Shown: positions 25,390 through 35,876, counted from the stretch's first letter. The stretch: 64,000 nt of DNA from Marivita lacus (GCF_014637725.1 NZ_BMFC01000008.1:124001-188000); one strand, 5' to 3'. Notes: generated from the letters alone by a model not told the origin. Numbers and translations are program-made.

Positions 25390-27636
25390 ATGACGAACTC
25401 ACGCGCCCGGCTGTTGACCAAGCCGATACACAAGTGGGCACAGCGGGCATTGCCTCGGTTGTCGGAAACCGAAAGTGAGGCCATGGAAGCCGGCGAGGTC
25501 TGGTGGGAGGCCGAGTTGTTTTCGGGCAATCCCGACTGGTCGAAACTCCGCAACATTCGCGCGCCGGCCCTCAGCGAAAGGGAACAAGCCTTTCTGGACG
25601 GACCATGTACGGAGCTGTGCACGTTGCTCGATGATTGGTCGATCAACCAGACCGACGCCGATCTGTCCCCCGAGGTCTGGGCGTTTCTTCGCAAGAACAA
25701 GTTCTTTGGGATGATCATCCCGGAAAAGCACGGCGGACTGGACTTCTCAGCATATGCCCACTCCGAGATCGTGCGCTTCATCGCCACCCGCTCGGTGGCG
25801 GCGGCTGTCACGGTCATGGTCCCGAATTCCTTGGGCCCAGGTGAATTGCTTCACATGTTCGGCACGCAGGAACAACAGGATCACTGGCTGCCGCGTCTGG
25901 CGCGCGGTGAGGAACTGCCGGCGTTCGGGCTAACCAGTGACAAGGCCGGATCAGACGCCAGCGCAATGACGGATGAGGGTGTCATAGAAAAAGGCACGTG
26001 GAACGGTGAAGAGGTTCTGGGCATTCGACTGAACTGGTCCAAGCGCTACATTACGCTCTCCCCAGCATGCACGATCCTTGGACTTGCATTCAAGCTGCGC
26101 GATCCCGACGGACTTCTGGGAGACAAGCAGGATATCGGGATCACCTGCGCGCTTGTTCCGTCCGACCTGCCTGGCGTCGAAACCGGACGCCGCCATATAC
26201 CCTCTGCCACCATGTTCCTGAACGGACCGACCACCGGGACTGACGTCTTCATTCCCCTTGATCACATTATCGGCGGACCGGAATATGCGGGGCGCGGCTG
26301 GATGATGCTGATGAGCGCGCTTGCCGCAGGACGGGGGATTTCGCTGCCTTCAATGGGCTGCGCCGCAATCGCATTGTCTGCACACACTGCCGGCGCCTAC
26401 TCGCGCATTCGCCAGCAGTTCGGATTGCCCATCGGCAAATTCGGCGGAATCCAGGAGCGGCTCGGCAGGCTTGCAGCCGACAGCTATGCGATGGATGCCG
26501 CACGGCGACTGACCTGTGCGGGTCTGGACGAGGGGAAATCCTTGTCCGTCATTTCGGCGATCATGAAGGCGCACGCCACCTTCCGGATGCGCGAGGCGGT
26601 GAATGATGCGATGGATGTGCATTCCGGCAAGGCAGTTATCGACGGACCCTCGAACTATCTTCAGGCACTCTATCGTGCCGTTCCCATCGGGATCACAGTC
26701 GAAGGGGCAAACATCGTCACCCGGTCGCTGATCATCTTCGGCCAAGGCGCCATTCGCGCACACCCACATATTCTCGACGAAATGAAAGCCTTGGGCATCG
26801 AGGATCAATCCGAGAGTCTCGAGGCCTTCGATCAGCACTTCTGGGCGCATGTCGGGCATACCTTGCGCACGACGACCCGAGCTTTCGTTCGCGGCTGGAG
26901 CGGTGGACGCATCGGTCCCGCGCCTGCCGCCGGTCCCCTTACAGATATCTATCGCCAGATGTCGCGCTGGTCCGCCGCCTATGCGCTCACGGCCGACATG
27001 GCCTTTCTGACCATGGGTGGCGCGCTCAAGCGCAAGGAGATGATTTCGGGACGTATGGGCGACATCCTGTCGGAAATGTACATTCTCAGCGCCACGCTGA
27101 AGCGATGGGAAGACGAAGGGCGACAACAGGCCGACCTGCCGGTTGTGCGGTACGCTGCGGATCGTGCCCTGGCGCGCATCCAACTGTCCCTTAACGAGGT
27201 TCTGGACAACTTCCCGAACCGCTGGTCCGCGCGGCTGTTGCGCGCCATAATGCGTCCGGGTGGTCGCGCATCGGGACGCGACGACGAGATCACCAAGGCC
27301 TGCTCCGATCTGATCTATGACCCGTCGGAGGCGCGGGACAGGATTGTCGGGCGGATTTATGGTGGGTGCAATCGCGACGGCGTGGCGCTGCTGAACGACT
27401 GTTACGACAAGGTCATCGCATGCGCGCCGGTGATGAAACGGCTGCGCGAGGCAGATGAGGATCCCGATGCCGGTCTGGACGCGGGGACCATCACGCGCGA
27501 CGAGCGCGACCTTATTGCCGAAATGCATGAATTGGTGGCCGAGGTGGTCGCAGTCGACGATTTCACTCCCGAGGAGCTTGGCCGTCTCTATCCCGGTCTG
27601 ACCGCAGACCGCAATCGAATGGAGGCCGCCGAATGA
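25390..27636 (+). CDS. fadE: Acyl-CoA dehydrogenase, long FadE type
   Basis: A 748-residue acyl-CoA dehydrogenase of the long E. coli FadE form, with a C-terminal DUF1974 extension. The N-terminal segment includes LPRLSETESEAMEAGEVWWE. FAD/substrate-binding regions appear as FFGMIIPEKHGGLDFSAYAH, AFGLTSDKAGSDA and AGRGISLPSMG. It performs the first beta-oxidation step, converting acyl-CoA to trans-2-enoyl-CoA. AGGAGA precedes the ATG. The stop overlaps the fadI start by 4 nt, marking the head of a four-gene operon. Confidence 0.93.
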   Translation: MTNSRARLLTKPIHKWAQRALPRLSETESEAMEAGEVWWEAELFSGNPDWSKLRNIRAPALSEREQAFLDGPCTELCTLLDDWSINQTDADLSPEVWAFLRKNKFFGMIIPEKHGGLDFSAYAHSEIVRFIATRSVAAAVTVMVPNSLGPGELLHMFGTQEQQDHWLPRLARGEELPAFGLTSDKAGSDASAMTDEGVIEKGTWNGEEVLGIRLNWSKRYITLSPACTILGLAFKLRDPDGLLGDKQDIGITCALVPSDLPGVETGRRHIPSATMFLNGPTTGTDVFIPLDHIIGGPEYAGRGWMMLMSALAAGRGISLPSMGCAAIALSAHTAGAYSRIRQQFGLPIGKFGGIQERLGRLAADSYAMDAARRLTCAGLDEGKSLSVISAIMKAHATFRMREAVNDAMDVHSGKAVIDGPSNYLQALYRAVPIGITVEGANIVTRSLIIFGQGAIRAHPHILDEMKALGIEDQSESLEAFDQHFWAHVGHTLRTTTRAFVRGWSGGRIGPAPAAGPLTDIYRQMSRWSAAYALTADMAFLTMGGALKRKEMISGRMGDILSEMYILSATLKRWEDEGRQQADLPVVRYAADRALARIQLSLNEVLDNFPNRWSARLLRAIMRPGGRASGRDDEITKACSDLIYDPSEARDRIVGRIYGGCNRDGVALLNDCYDKVIACAPVMKRLREADEDPDAGLDAGTITRDERDLIAEMHELVAEVVAVDDFTPEELGRLYPGLTADRNRMEAAE

Positions 27637-28916
27637 CCCGTCCCGTTTATCTGGTGGATGGCGCAAGAACGCCGTTTCTCAAGGCAAGGGGAACGCCGGG
27701 ACCCTTCACGCCTGTCGATCTGGCGGTAGAATGCGGGCGACCCCTGCTGACACGTCAGCCCTTCGACCGCCGCGCGTTGGACTTGGTGATCCTTGGCTGT
27801 GTCAATGTCCTTCAGGACGAGATGAACCCGGCGAGGGTCGCCGCACTGCGGCTGGGATTGGGGGCGGACATGGTCGCCTTTACCATGCAGATCAACTGTG
27901 GGTCAGGCATGCAGTCGATCGACACCGCATACCGCTATGTCCGCGACGGCAGCCACGACATGATCCTTGCCGGCGGAACCGAAGCGTTGAGCCATGCACC
28001 CCTCGTGCTGCGACAATCGGCGGTCGAATGGTTCGGGGAAATGGCGCAAGCCAAGGATATAATGGACAAGGCCAAAGCCTTGACTGGCCTGCGCCCTGAA
28101 TTTTTCAAACCGATACTGGGCCTGGAACGTGGCCTGACCGATCCGATCACCACCTTGAACATGGGTCAGACCGCCGAAATTCTGGCACATCGGTTCGGGA
28201 TCGACCGCACGGCCGCCGACACCTACGCGATGCAAAGCCATCATCGCCTGGCACAGGCCCAGAAGAAGAATTGGCTGGACGACGAGGTGATGCCGGCTTT
28301 CTCAAAGGATGGCACGGTGCACGAGCACGATGACGGAGTGCGCCCCGACAGCGATCTTGACGGGCTGGCCAAACCGAAACCAGCCTTCGAGCCGCCCTAT
28401 GGCAAGGTCACGGCCGGCAATTCCAGCCAGATCACCGATGGAGCTTCCTGGGTGATCGTGGCGTCCGAGGCGGCGGTAGAAAAATACGGTCTGACACCGC
28501 TCGCCCGGATCGTGGACAGCCAGTGGGCGGCTCTTGATCCATCTGTGATGGGCCTCGGTCCCGTTCTGGCATCGACGCCGATCGTGGCCCGTCACGATCT
28601 GGGTCTGGACGATATCGACCTGTGGGAAATCAACGAGGCCTTTGCCGCGCAGGTGCTGGCCTGTCTCGCGGCGTGGGAAGACGACGCATTCTGCCGGGAT
28701 GTTCTGGAGCTCGACGGCGCCTTCGGGCGGATTGACCGTGATCGACTGAACATCGATGGCGGCGCGATCTCGCTGGGCCATCCTGTCGGCACAAGCGGCA
28801 ACCGCATCGTGTTGCACTTGGCGAACGCGTTGAAAAGACGGGGCAAGGTCCGTGGCATCGCCACCGAATGCATCGGCGGAGGCCAGGGTGGCGCATTATT
28901 ACTGGAGGCGGCGTGA
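27633..28916 (+). CDS. fadI: Acetyl-CoA acyltransferase (thiolase, FadI type)
   Basis: A 427-residue thiolase that cleaves 3-ketoacyl-CoA with CoA to acetyl-CoA and a shortened acyl-CoA. The nucleophilic Cys lies in MQINCGSGMQS; the C-terminal His in GHPVGTSGNR and the second Cys in CIGGGQGGA complete the active site. Length and position before fadJ fit FadI. It overlaps fadE by 4 nt and its TGA overlaps the fadJ ATG by 1 nt. Confidence 0.93.
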   Translation: MTRPVYLVDGARTPFLKARGTPGPFTPVDLAVECGRPLLTRQPFDRRALDLVILGCVNVLQDEMNPARVAALRLGLGADMVAFTMQINCGSGMQSIDTAYRYVRDGSHDMILAGGTEALSHAPLVLRQSAVEWFGEMAQAKDIMDKAKALTGLRPEFFKPILGLERGLTDPITTLNMGQTAEILAHRFGIDRTAADTYAMQSHHRLAQAQKKNWLDDEVMPAFSKDGTVHEHDDGVRPDSDLDGLAKPKPAFEPPYGKVTAGNSSQITDGASWVIVASEAAVEKYGLTPLARIVDSQWAALDPSVMGLGPVLASTPIVARHDLGLDDIDLWEINEAFAAQVLACLAAWEDDAFCRDVLELDGAFGRIDRDRLNIDGGAISLGHPVGTSGNRIVLHLANALKRRGKVRGIATECIGGGQGGALLLEAA

Positions 28917-30997
28917 TGTTCGGATCAAACACGGGACCGGTCCTGCGCAATCTCGGCGAGACCAGACTTGAATGCGGTCCGGTGCGCCCGGGCGCAGGGG
29001 ATACAGCGTGGCACCAAGGCCGCGATGACGACATCGTCTGGTTGGTGCTGGACCAAGCAGACACGTCTATCAACAAGGTATCACGTGATGTGATCCAAGC
29101 TCTGGCAGCCGAAGTGGACAAACTTGAACGCGATCCCCCACGGGCGCTGGTGATCCGGTCGGGCAAGCCCGCCGGGTTCGCCGCAGGGGCCGATATCAAG
29201 GGTTTCAACGACATGAGCCGGGATCAAATGTCCGATCTGCTCCGACAGGGGCACGAGGTGCTGGATCGCCTCGCAGCGCTCGAGTGTCCGACGATCTGTG
29301 TCGTACACGGTGCTGCCCTCGGGGCCGGGTTGGAGATTGCGCTGGCCTGCGATTGGCGGATCGCAGTGCAGGGTGCGTCATTCGGATTCCCCGAGGTAAA
29401 GCTTGGCCTGCATCCCGGGCTCGGTGGCACCTTCCGATTGCCCGCGCTGATCGATCCGACCGAAGCGATGACACTGATGCTGACTGGCAAGACAGCCCAT
29501 ACGGACAAAGCCGAAAAGCTGGGGCTGGCGGATGTCATCACCCAAGAGCGCCACGTTCGCGCCGCGATCGAGGCCATCGTGGCGGATAAGATCGACCGAG
29601 ACCAGCCGGGGTTGAAGGCACGCGCGTTCAACCTCGCATCGGCCCGCACATTGGCAGCGCAGCGGATGCGTTCGGAAACTCAAAAAAAGGCCCCGAAGGA
29701 TCATTATCCCGCTCCACATGCCTTGATCGACCTTTGGGAAAAGCACGGTGATGATCCAGCAGCGATGCAATCCGCCGAAATCGAGAGTTTCGCGGCACTG
29801 CTGGACACCGAAACCTCCAAGAACCTGCGTCGCGTCTTCTTTCTGCAGCAGGACCTGAAAAACGACGGACGCGAGGAGGATGGGATCAGGCAGGTCCATG
29901 TCATCGGTGCCGGGGCCATGGGAGCCGAAATCGCCGCATGGGCCGCGCTCAAGGGCAAGAGCGTGACCTTGGGGGATGTCGAACTCGAACCCCTCGGCAA
30001 GACCGTCAGCTTGGCGCGCAAAATCTGCAAGGATCAACATCTGAGCAGCATCGAGACGCGTAACGCCCTTGATCGACTGATGCCGGATCCGAAGGGCTAT
30101 GGCATCGCGCAAGCTGATCTGATCGTGGAGGCCGCCCCCGAGACGGCGGATCTGAAGGAAAAGATCTACTCCGCCTTGTCGGACAAGATGAAAGAGGGGG
30201 CGATCCTTGCGTCGAACACGTCAAGCCTGCGCCTGAAGGATTTGCGCGGTGCCGCACCCGATGCTGGCCGTTTCGCAGGTCTTCATTTCTTCAACCCTGT
30301 CAGCAAGATGAAGCTGGTCGAAGTGGTGCGCCACGACGGCACCGAAGACGAGGTGGTCGACCGACTGGCCAGGTTCTGTGGAGCCATCGACCGGCTCCCG
30401 GTGCGTGTGACCGATTATCCCGGCTTCTTGGTGAACCGGGCGCTGACGCCGTACCTGATGGAGGCAATGGTTCTCATGGACGAGGGCGTAGAAAAGGAAA
30501 AGATCGATGCCGCAGCCATTGCCTTCGGTATGCCGATGGGGCCAGTTACGCTCAGTGATCAGGTTGGACTGGATATCTGCCTGCATGTCGCCGAGAGCCT
30601 GACGTCGCACCTCGACAAGTCCATGCCCGCAATTTCCGATCGCCTTCGCGAAAAAGTCGAGGCCGGCGACACTGGCAAGAAGGCGGGGCGGGGCTTTTAT
30701 GACTGGTCCAAGGGCACTCCTCACCCGGACGCGGCAGGCGGGCCGGATGATCTGACAGATCGCATGATCCTTCCCATGCTGAATGCCTGCGTTGAATGTC
30801 TGCGCCAGAACGTCGTGGGCTCGGTTGACGAAACGGATGCCGCGATGATCTTCGCCACTGGCTTTGCCCCGTTCCGAGGTGGTCCGATGCATTATGCCCG
30901 CACACGCGGCGTCGATGCCATTCTCCAACGGCTAGACGATTTGCAGGATCGCCACGGGGACCGCTTTGTTCCGGACCCCGGCTGGCAGGACCTGTAA
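28916..30997 (+). CDS. fadJ: Fatty acid oxidation complex alpha subunit (FadJ type)
   Basis: A 693-residue bifunctional enzyme. The N-terminal enoyl-CoA hydratase domain has the oxyanion stretch AGFAAGADIKGF and GAALGAGLEIALACDWRIA. The 3-hydroxyacyl-CoA dehydrogenase domain begins near residue 325 with the NAD-binding motif VIGAGAMGAEIA and contains GLHFFNPVSKMKLVE and PGFLVNR. It converts enoyl-CoA to 3-ketoacyl-CoA for FadI. The ATG at 28916 overlaps the fadI stop (TGATG); an earlier in-frame start at 28868 would overlap fadI more and is less likely. Confidence 0.93.
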   Translation: MFGSNTGPVLRNLGETRLECGPVRPGAGDTAWHQGRDDDIVWLVLDQADTSINKVSRDVIQALAAEVDKLERDPPRALVIRSGKPAGFAAGADIKGFNDMSRDQMSDLLRQGHEVLDRLAALECPTICVVHGAALGAGLEIALACDWRIAVQGASFGFPEVKLGLHPGLGGTFRLPALIDPTEAMTLMLTGKTAHTDKAEKLGLADVITQERHVRAAIEAIVADKIDRDQPGLKARAFNLASARTLAAQRMRSETQKKAPKDHYPAPHALIDLWEKHGDDPAAMQSAEIESFAALLDTETSKNLRRVFFLQQDLKNDGREEDGIRQVHVIGAGAMGAEIAAWAALKGKSVTLGDVELEPLGKTVSLARKICKDQHLSSIETRNALDRLMPDPKGYGIAQADLIVEAAPETADLKEKIYSALSDKMKEGAILASNTSSLRLKDLRGAAPDAGRFAGLHFFNPVSKMKLVEVVRHDGTEDEVVDRLARFCGAIDRLPVRVTDYPGFLVNRALTPYLMEAMVLMDEGVEKEKIDAAAIAFGMPMGPVTLSDQVGLDICLHVAESLTSHLDKSMPAISDRLREKVEAGDTGKKAGRGFYDWSKGTPHPDAAGGPDDLTDRMILPMLNACVECLRQNVVGSVDETDAAMIFATGFAPFRGGPMHYARTRGVDAILQRLDDLQDRHGDRFVPDPGWQDL

Positions 30998-31000
30998 GCC

Positions 31001-32836
31001 ATGCAGCGGAGCCAGGATGTAGACGCCATCATCCGCGAAATCGTGATCCGGACCCAAGGTGATATCCGCCTCGCCCTCCCTTTGGGTCTGGGAAAGCCGG
31101 TTTCCTTGGTCAACGCGCTGGTCGAGGCGGCCTGCACCGATCCCGCCATCCGGTTGACGATCTTCACCGCGTTGACGCTGGAGCGACCCAGCACATCTTC
31201 CGAGGTCAAGCGCAGGTTTCTCGAACCCGCCTTGGACCGGCTTTTTGGGGCTTATCCCGAAATTCTCTATGCCAAGCTGATCCGCGACGGAAAGCTGCCC
31301 TCCAACATCATGGTGCACGAATTTTTTTTGATGGCGGGACGTTGGTTGGGCGTGGACGCCGCGCAACAGAGCTATATCTCGGCCAATTACACCCATGCCC
31401 GCGACATGTTGCTTGCACGGCGGCCCAATGTGCTGATGCAGCTTGTGTCTGAAGAGAATGGCCGTTTCAGCCTGTCTTGCAACACCGATATCTCGACAGA
31501 CCTGTTCCGCGCCCGCGACGCGGGACAGGCGGATTTCATCGCCGTGTTCGAGACCAATCCCGAGTTGCCTTTTCTGGAAGGACCCGGCGCGATCTTGGGT
31601 CAGGAAAGTGTGGATCTGGTTCACGATCCGCAAGATCCGTTCGAGCTGTTCTCCGCGCCGCGCCGTCCACTGGCCCTGAGTGACCATGCGATCGGTCTGC
31701 ATGTATCGCGCCTGATCCGGGACGGGGGAACCCTGCAGATCGGTATCGGAACTCTCGGCGATACCGTGGCGCATTCCCTCATCTTGCGCGAGCAGGGCAA
31801 GGCCGCGCAGATCCATGCCGATTGCCCATTTCCTGTCGAACCGAACGAGGAAGGTGCGTTCCAGACCGGCATCTATTGCGTGACCGAGATGCTGGTGGGG
31901 GGCGTTCTGGAACTGTTCGAGGCAGGTGTGATACGGCGCGAGGTGGAGGGCGTCGCAGTTCACGCGGGATTTTTCGTCGAAACACGAGCGGTCTATTCCC
32001 GGTTGCGCGGCTTGCCTGACGAACGCCGCAGGAAGATCGCGATGGTGCCGGTCAGCTTTACCAACACGCTTTACGGCGATGAGCCGGCAAAACGCGCGGC
32101 CCGGACGGATGCACGTTTCGTCAATGGGGCGATGAAGGTCTCTGCGCTGGGGGACGTGATGTCAGACAGTGTCGAGGACGGTCAGGTTGTCAGTGGCGTG
32201 GGTGGTCAGTTCAACTTCGTCGATCAGGCCTTTGCGCTTGAAGGCGCTCGGGCGATCATCACGCTGCCTGCGACCCGGATCAATGGGGGCACAGTGGAAA
32301 GCAATATTGTGTGGGATGTGCCGAGTGTCACCGTGCCGCGCCACCTGCGCGATATCGTCGTTACCGAATACGGCATTGCCGACCTGCGGGGCCTGCCGGA
32401 CGCAAAGGTCATCGCCGCATTGCTGGACATCACGGACAGTCGGTTTCAAGACGACCTCTCGGAGCGCGCCAAGTCCGCAGGCAAATTGCCTTCGGATCAT
32501 GAGATCGCGCCGGCTCATCGTCACAACCTTCCGGAAACGCTCTCTGCCTGGCTGGGCGCGCATCGCGATCTGCTGCCCGATTTTCCGTTCGGGTCCGATT
32601 TCGATACAATCGAACGGATGCTGCTGCCTGCGCTGACGGAACTCGAGGTACACTCGCACACCCTTTCCGGAAAGGTGCGCCTGATGGCGGCGTCCCTGCG
32701 CGGGCCGGCCCATCCCCACGAAGGCGAGGCGATGGCGCGGATGGGATATGAAAACGCCCGTGGGCTGACGGCACGCGGGCTGCGGGGCGCGCTGCGGCGG
32801 GTGGTCTTGCAGCGTTCCTCCGGTTCTGATCCGTGA
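31001..32836 (+). CDS. Acetyl-CoA hydrolase/transferase family protein
   Basis: A 611-residue CoA-transferase-fold protein. The C-terminal domain has INGGTVESNIVWDVPSVTVP and VVTEYGIADLRGL, conserved in acetyl-CoA hydrolase/transferases; LHVSRLIRDGGTLQIGIGTL lies mid-protein. It starts 3 nt after fadJ, so it is the last gene of the beta-oxidation operon. In this place it could release or exchange CoA from acyl-CoA products (acetyl-CoA:acid CoA transfer). The exact acyl substrate is not visible. It is longer than the classical ~500-residue enzymes. Confidence 0.85.
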   Translation: MQRSQDVDAIIREIVIRTQGDIRLALPLGLGKPVSLVNALVEAACTDPAIRLTIFTALTLERPSTSSEVKRRFLEPALDRLFGAYPEILYAKLIRDGKLPSNIMVHEFFLMAGRWLGVDAAQQSYISANYTHARDMLLARRPNVLMQLVSEENGRFSLSCNTDISTDLFRARDAGQADFIAVFETNPELPFLEGPGAILGQESVDLVHDPQDPFELFSAPRRPLALSDHAIGLHVSRLIRDGGTLQIGIGTLGDTVAHSLILREQGKAAQIHADCPFPVEPNEEGAFQTGIYCVTEMLVGGVLELFEAGVIRREVEGVAVHAGFFVETRAVYSRLRGLPDERRRKIAMVPVSFTNTLYGDEPAKRAARTDARFVNGAMKVSALGDVMSDSVEDGQVVSGVGGQFNFVDQAFALEGARAIITLPATRINGGTVESNIVWDVPSVTVPRHLRDIVVTEYGIADLRGLPDAKVIAALLDITDSRFQDDLSERAKSAGKLPSDHEIAPAHRHNLPETLSAWLGAHRDLLPDFPFGSDFDTIERMLLPALTELEVHSHTLSGKVRLMAASLRGPAHPHEGEAMARMGYENARGLTARGLRGALRRVVLQRSSGSDP

Positions 32837-32852
32837 ATGTGGCCCCCGAAAC

Positions 32853-32889
32853 GCCTCGCCCGGGACCGCAGGCGGAAGCCGGGCGAGGC
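32853..32889. terminator. Hairpin terminator between convergent operons
   Basis: Perfect 11-bp inverted repeat GCCTCGCCCGG / CCGGGCGAGGC with a 15-nt loop, 16 nt after the stop of the last fad-operon gene and facing the end of the TRAP permease gene. No T-run follows, so strength is uncertain. Confidence 0.6.
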
Positions 32890-32996
32890 CGAGGCCAAAA
32901 GCACCGACATTCCGCCAGTGACCAAACATCAACTTGAGGATCAGAATGACGGATCTGACAAGAGCATCGCCCGTTTCGTCTTTTGCGTCACAGGTC

Positions 32997-34838
32997 TCAC
33001 AGCAAGAAGATCACCCCCAGACCGACGGGCAAGGCCGGCACGCGGAGTAGCTCCCACAGGCGCACCCGCGCGCCACCAATCACCGCGAAGCTGATGAGCC
33101 AGAGGCCCAGTGCGATTTGCGCCATCGTGGCCAGCGCAGCCAAGGGTTCGGTCGCCAGTTGCAACAAGGCGGGGTTCGCGATGAAACCCAGCGGCACAAC
33201 GAAAAGACCCACCCCCAGCCGCATGGAGTTGCCTGCCACAGGCAACCACGGCGTCTGCGCGATGGCGGCGGCAATGAAGACATTGCCGCAGACAGGTGGC
33301 GTAATCGTGCACAAAAGAGCGTACCAGAAGACGAAGAGATGCGCATACAGATCGGGTACGCCAAGACCCACAAGGGCCGGCACCGCAACCGAGGCGCAGA
33401 TCACGTAGGCCGCAGTCGTCGGCAGCTCCATCCCCAGCACAAGGGCCGCGAGTGCAGTAAGAAGCAGCGCCATCCACAGATGCCCGCCGCTGGCCGAGAG
33501 GATCAGCGAGGTGAGCTTGACGCCAAGGCCGGTCATGTTGAACACACCCACCACGATGCCCGCGCAGATGATCACGGCAGCAATGATGGAGACCTGTTGC
33601 GCGGCGGTGATGATCGCCACCAGCGTGCGGCGATACCAGCCCGCAAGCGACAGCCGCCCGTCGGGCTCGAAGATCAGGGTAGCCCAGGTGACCACCGTCG
33701 CGAATACCGCCGCATAGGCCAGGGTGTAACTGGTGAAGGCAAGCGTGCCGACCAGGATCGAGAAGGGCAGCAGGAAGAAGGGCACCGAGCGCGACACAGC
33801 TGCCCAGCCGGGCATGGCACTGCGAGGCAGAGCGGGAAGATCGATGCGCAATGCATAGACATGTACCCCGAACCACGCCGCAAGGAAGAACAGGATCGCG
33901 GGCAGCAAGGCCGCAACCATGATATCGGTGTAAGGCATGCGCACCAGTTCGGCCATGACGAAGATACCCGCGCCCATGACGGGCGGCAGGATCTGGCCAC
34001 CGGTCGACGCCACGGCCTCGGTCGCGGCGGCCAGTTGCGGCGGGTAGCCAAGGCGCTTCATCGCGGGAATGGTGATCATGCCGGTCGTTGCGGTGTTGGC
34101 CGCGGCAACACCCGAGATCGACCCATAGAAGGCCGAGGACAGGATGGCCACCTTGGCCGCGCCCGCCCGCGTGCGCCCGGCCAGTTGCGTGGCAAAGGCC
34201 ATGAAGCCCGTGCCCGCCTGGCCTGCCGAAATGAATCCGCCGAGGATCACGAACATGGCGATGGTATCGACCGAGGTGCCTGTCAGCGTCCCCCAAAGCC
34301 CGCCCTCGGTGATGGTCAGAGTGCCAAGGAGGTAATCGACCGGCATTCCTCCATGACCGAAGCGCCCCGGGATCTGATCGCCCAGGAAGGCATAGGCCAA
34401 CACCAGCGCGGCAACGGTCGGCAACACGATCTTGATCGCGCGGCGCGCCATTTCCAGCACCACCACGATCAGCGTCAGCGCGAGCACGATCTGTACCGTT
34501 CCATCAAGCGCGCCGTATTGCAGCACCAGATCGCGGCGGTTGAGCATGATCCAGCCACAAACGCTGAGCCCCATGGCGAGGAAGAACCAGCCCGTGAGCC
34601 GCGCGCTGCGGCCAGCCTGTGCCGCCGCGCCAAGGACGAAGATCCAGGGCAGGGCGAGGGCCAGATGCGCGGGTCGGGTGATGAGGTTGGGGATCAGCCC
34701 GGCAAAGGCGTTCCACATATGAAACCCCACCAGCAGCAGCGCCAGAGCAATGGCCACGGCGCCGTAGCGCTGACCGTCCATCTCGACCGAGAGCCAGCTT
34801 TGTGACTCGCCCTCAGCCGTATTCCGGGTTTCGTTCAT
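32997..34838 (-). CDS. TRAP transporter fused permease (DctQ-DctM type, TAXI system)
   Basis: A ~613-residue polytopic membrane protein in which the small (DctQ-like) and large (DctM-like) TRAP permease subunits form one chain, as is usual for TAXI-type systems. The N-terminal third has four helices; the remainder is the DctM domain with GTSVDTIAMFVILGGFISAG, IPAMKRLGYPPQLAAATEA and GMELPTTAAYVI. The ATG at 34838 was chosen because the family sequence starts there; the frame is open to 34895. It is 72 nt downstream of its binding-protein gene. Confidence 0.88.
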   Translation of the reverse strand: MNETRNTAEGESQSWLSVEMDGQRYGAVAIALALLLVGFHMWNAFAGLIPNLITRPAHLALALPWIFVLGAAAQAGRSARLTGWFFLAMGLSVCGWIMLNRRDLVLQYGALDGTVQIVLALTLIVVVLEMARRAIKIVLPTVAALVLAYAFLGDQIPGRFGHGGMPVDYLLGTLTITEGGLWGTLTGTSVDTIAMFVILGGFISAGQAGTGFMAFATQLAGRTRAGAAKVAILSSAFYGSISGVAAANTATTGMITIPAMKRLGYPPQLAAATEAVASTGGQILPPVMGAGIFVMAELVRMPYTDIMVAALLPAILFFLAAWFGVHVYALRIDLPALPRSAMPGWAAVSRSVPFFLLPFSILVGTLAFTSYTLAYAAVFATVVTWATLIFEPDGRLSLAGWYRRTLVAIITAAQQVSIIAAVIICAGIVVGVFNMTGLGVKLTSLILSASGGHLWMALLLTALAALVLGMELPTTAAYVICASVAVPALVGLGVPDLYAHLFVFWYALLCTITPPVCGNVFIAAAIAQTPWLPVAGNSMRLGVGLFVVPLGFIANPALLQLATEPLAALATMAQIALGLWLISFAVIGGARVRLWELLRVPALPVGLGVIFLL

Positions 34839-34910
34839 GTTGTCATCAGCCCCAAAGGCAGGAAGGGAGGCACAAAGCCCCCCTCCCCTAGTCACTGTTC
34901 CAGGCTTCGT

Positions 34911-35876
34911 TCAGGGCAACGTCACGCCGCGTTCGGCGTAGAAAGCCGTGACGCCTTCATGAAGCGGCGCGCCCAGTTGCGGCACCAGCTCGGGCGACAC
35001 GCCCGCCCACCAGGGGTTGGTTTCAGCCATGTCCTCGCGCTGCTCCCAGAAGGCCGCGACGATGGCGAGCGCGGTGTCATCGTCCATGTTCACCGCGAAG
35101 GCGCCGACGGGGACGGCCATGGTGTCGATGGCCGCGTCGATGCCCGCATAGGTGCCGCCCGCGATGCTGACCGCGCCCGCGCTCGGGTTGGCGGCGATGA
35201 TCGCGGCCTGTTCCTCGGGCGTGAAGGACAAGATCCGCACGGGCAAGGTCGCGGCCAGTTCCTGAACCTGCGGAGTGGGGTGCGAGGAACAGGTCGCATA
35301 GCCATCGACCTGGTTGTTGCGCAGGGCTGCGGGGGCACCGGAGAGTTCCATCTCGGGCGCGGTCACGCTGTCGGCGATGCCGAGTGTCTCGAAGATCGAG
35401 GCCACCTGTCGCTGGCAGAAGGTGCCGGTGCCGCCCGAGATGAAGCTGCGCCCGGCAAGATCTGCCACCGTGGTGATGTCGCTGTCGGCGCGAACAACCA
35501 TGTGAATGGTGATGAAGGGCATTGGAAAGAGCGTGCGCAGCCCGTCGTAATTGCCGCCGGTGAAGGGATCGGCACCAGCCAGCGCATCCGCGATCAGGTT
35601 CGGCGGCGAGGTGAAGAGAAACGCACCGGAGCGGCGCCCGGCCTCTGTCACGTTCTGCACTGAGCCCTGGCTTTCCTCGACAGTCGGCAAGATCTCACCA
35701 TCTGACTGCGTCTGGAGCATCTCACCCAGCTGCACCATCATCACGTAATACGAACTTGAAGAGGACGCCGATTTCAGCGTCACGCGGGTTTCGGCGCTTG
35801 CCGCCGTGCCGCCGATGGCCAATGCTGCCGCGAGCGCGGCCGTGAGTGCGCCCTTGCGCAAGGGGGTATGAAACAT
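34911..35876 (-). CDS. TAXI family TRAP transporter substrate-binding protein
   Basis: A 321-residue periplasmic protein. The signal peptide covers residues 1-28 (ending TAASAE). The mature domain has LKSASSSSSYYVMMVQLGEM, RSFISGGTGTFCQRQVASIF and FTGGNYDGLRTLF, fitting the TAXI (immunogenic-protein-like) family; TAXI proteins feed fused TRAP permeases. Ligands in the family include glutamate and other organic acids, not deducible here. Its gene leads the two-gene operon and has ~900 nt of non-coding or decayed sequence upstream. Confidence 0.88.
   Translation of the reverse strand: MFHTPLRKGALTAALAAALAIGGTAASAETRVTLKSASSSSSYYVMMVQLGEMLQTQSDGEILPTVEESQGSVQNVTEAGRRSGAFLFTSPPNLIADALAGADPFTGGNYDGLRTLFPMPFITIHMVVRADSDITTVADLAGRSFISGGTGTFCQRQVASIFETLGIADSVTAPEMELSGAPAALRNNQVDGYATCSSHPTPQVQELAATLPVRILSFTPEEQAAIIAANPSAGAVSIAGGTYAGIDAAIDTMAVPVGAFAVNMDDDTALAIVAAFWEQREDMAETNPWWAGVSPELVPQLGAPLHEGVTAFYAERGVTLP

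Noticed and set aside
32941-34805. A 451-residue minus frame and a 562-residue plus frame over the TRAP permease
   Set aside because: The TRAP permease frame has membrane helices and family motifs; the others are its frame and strand shadows.
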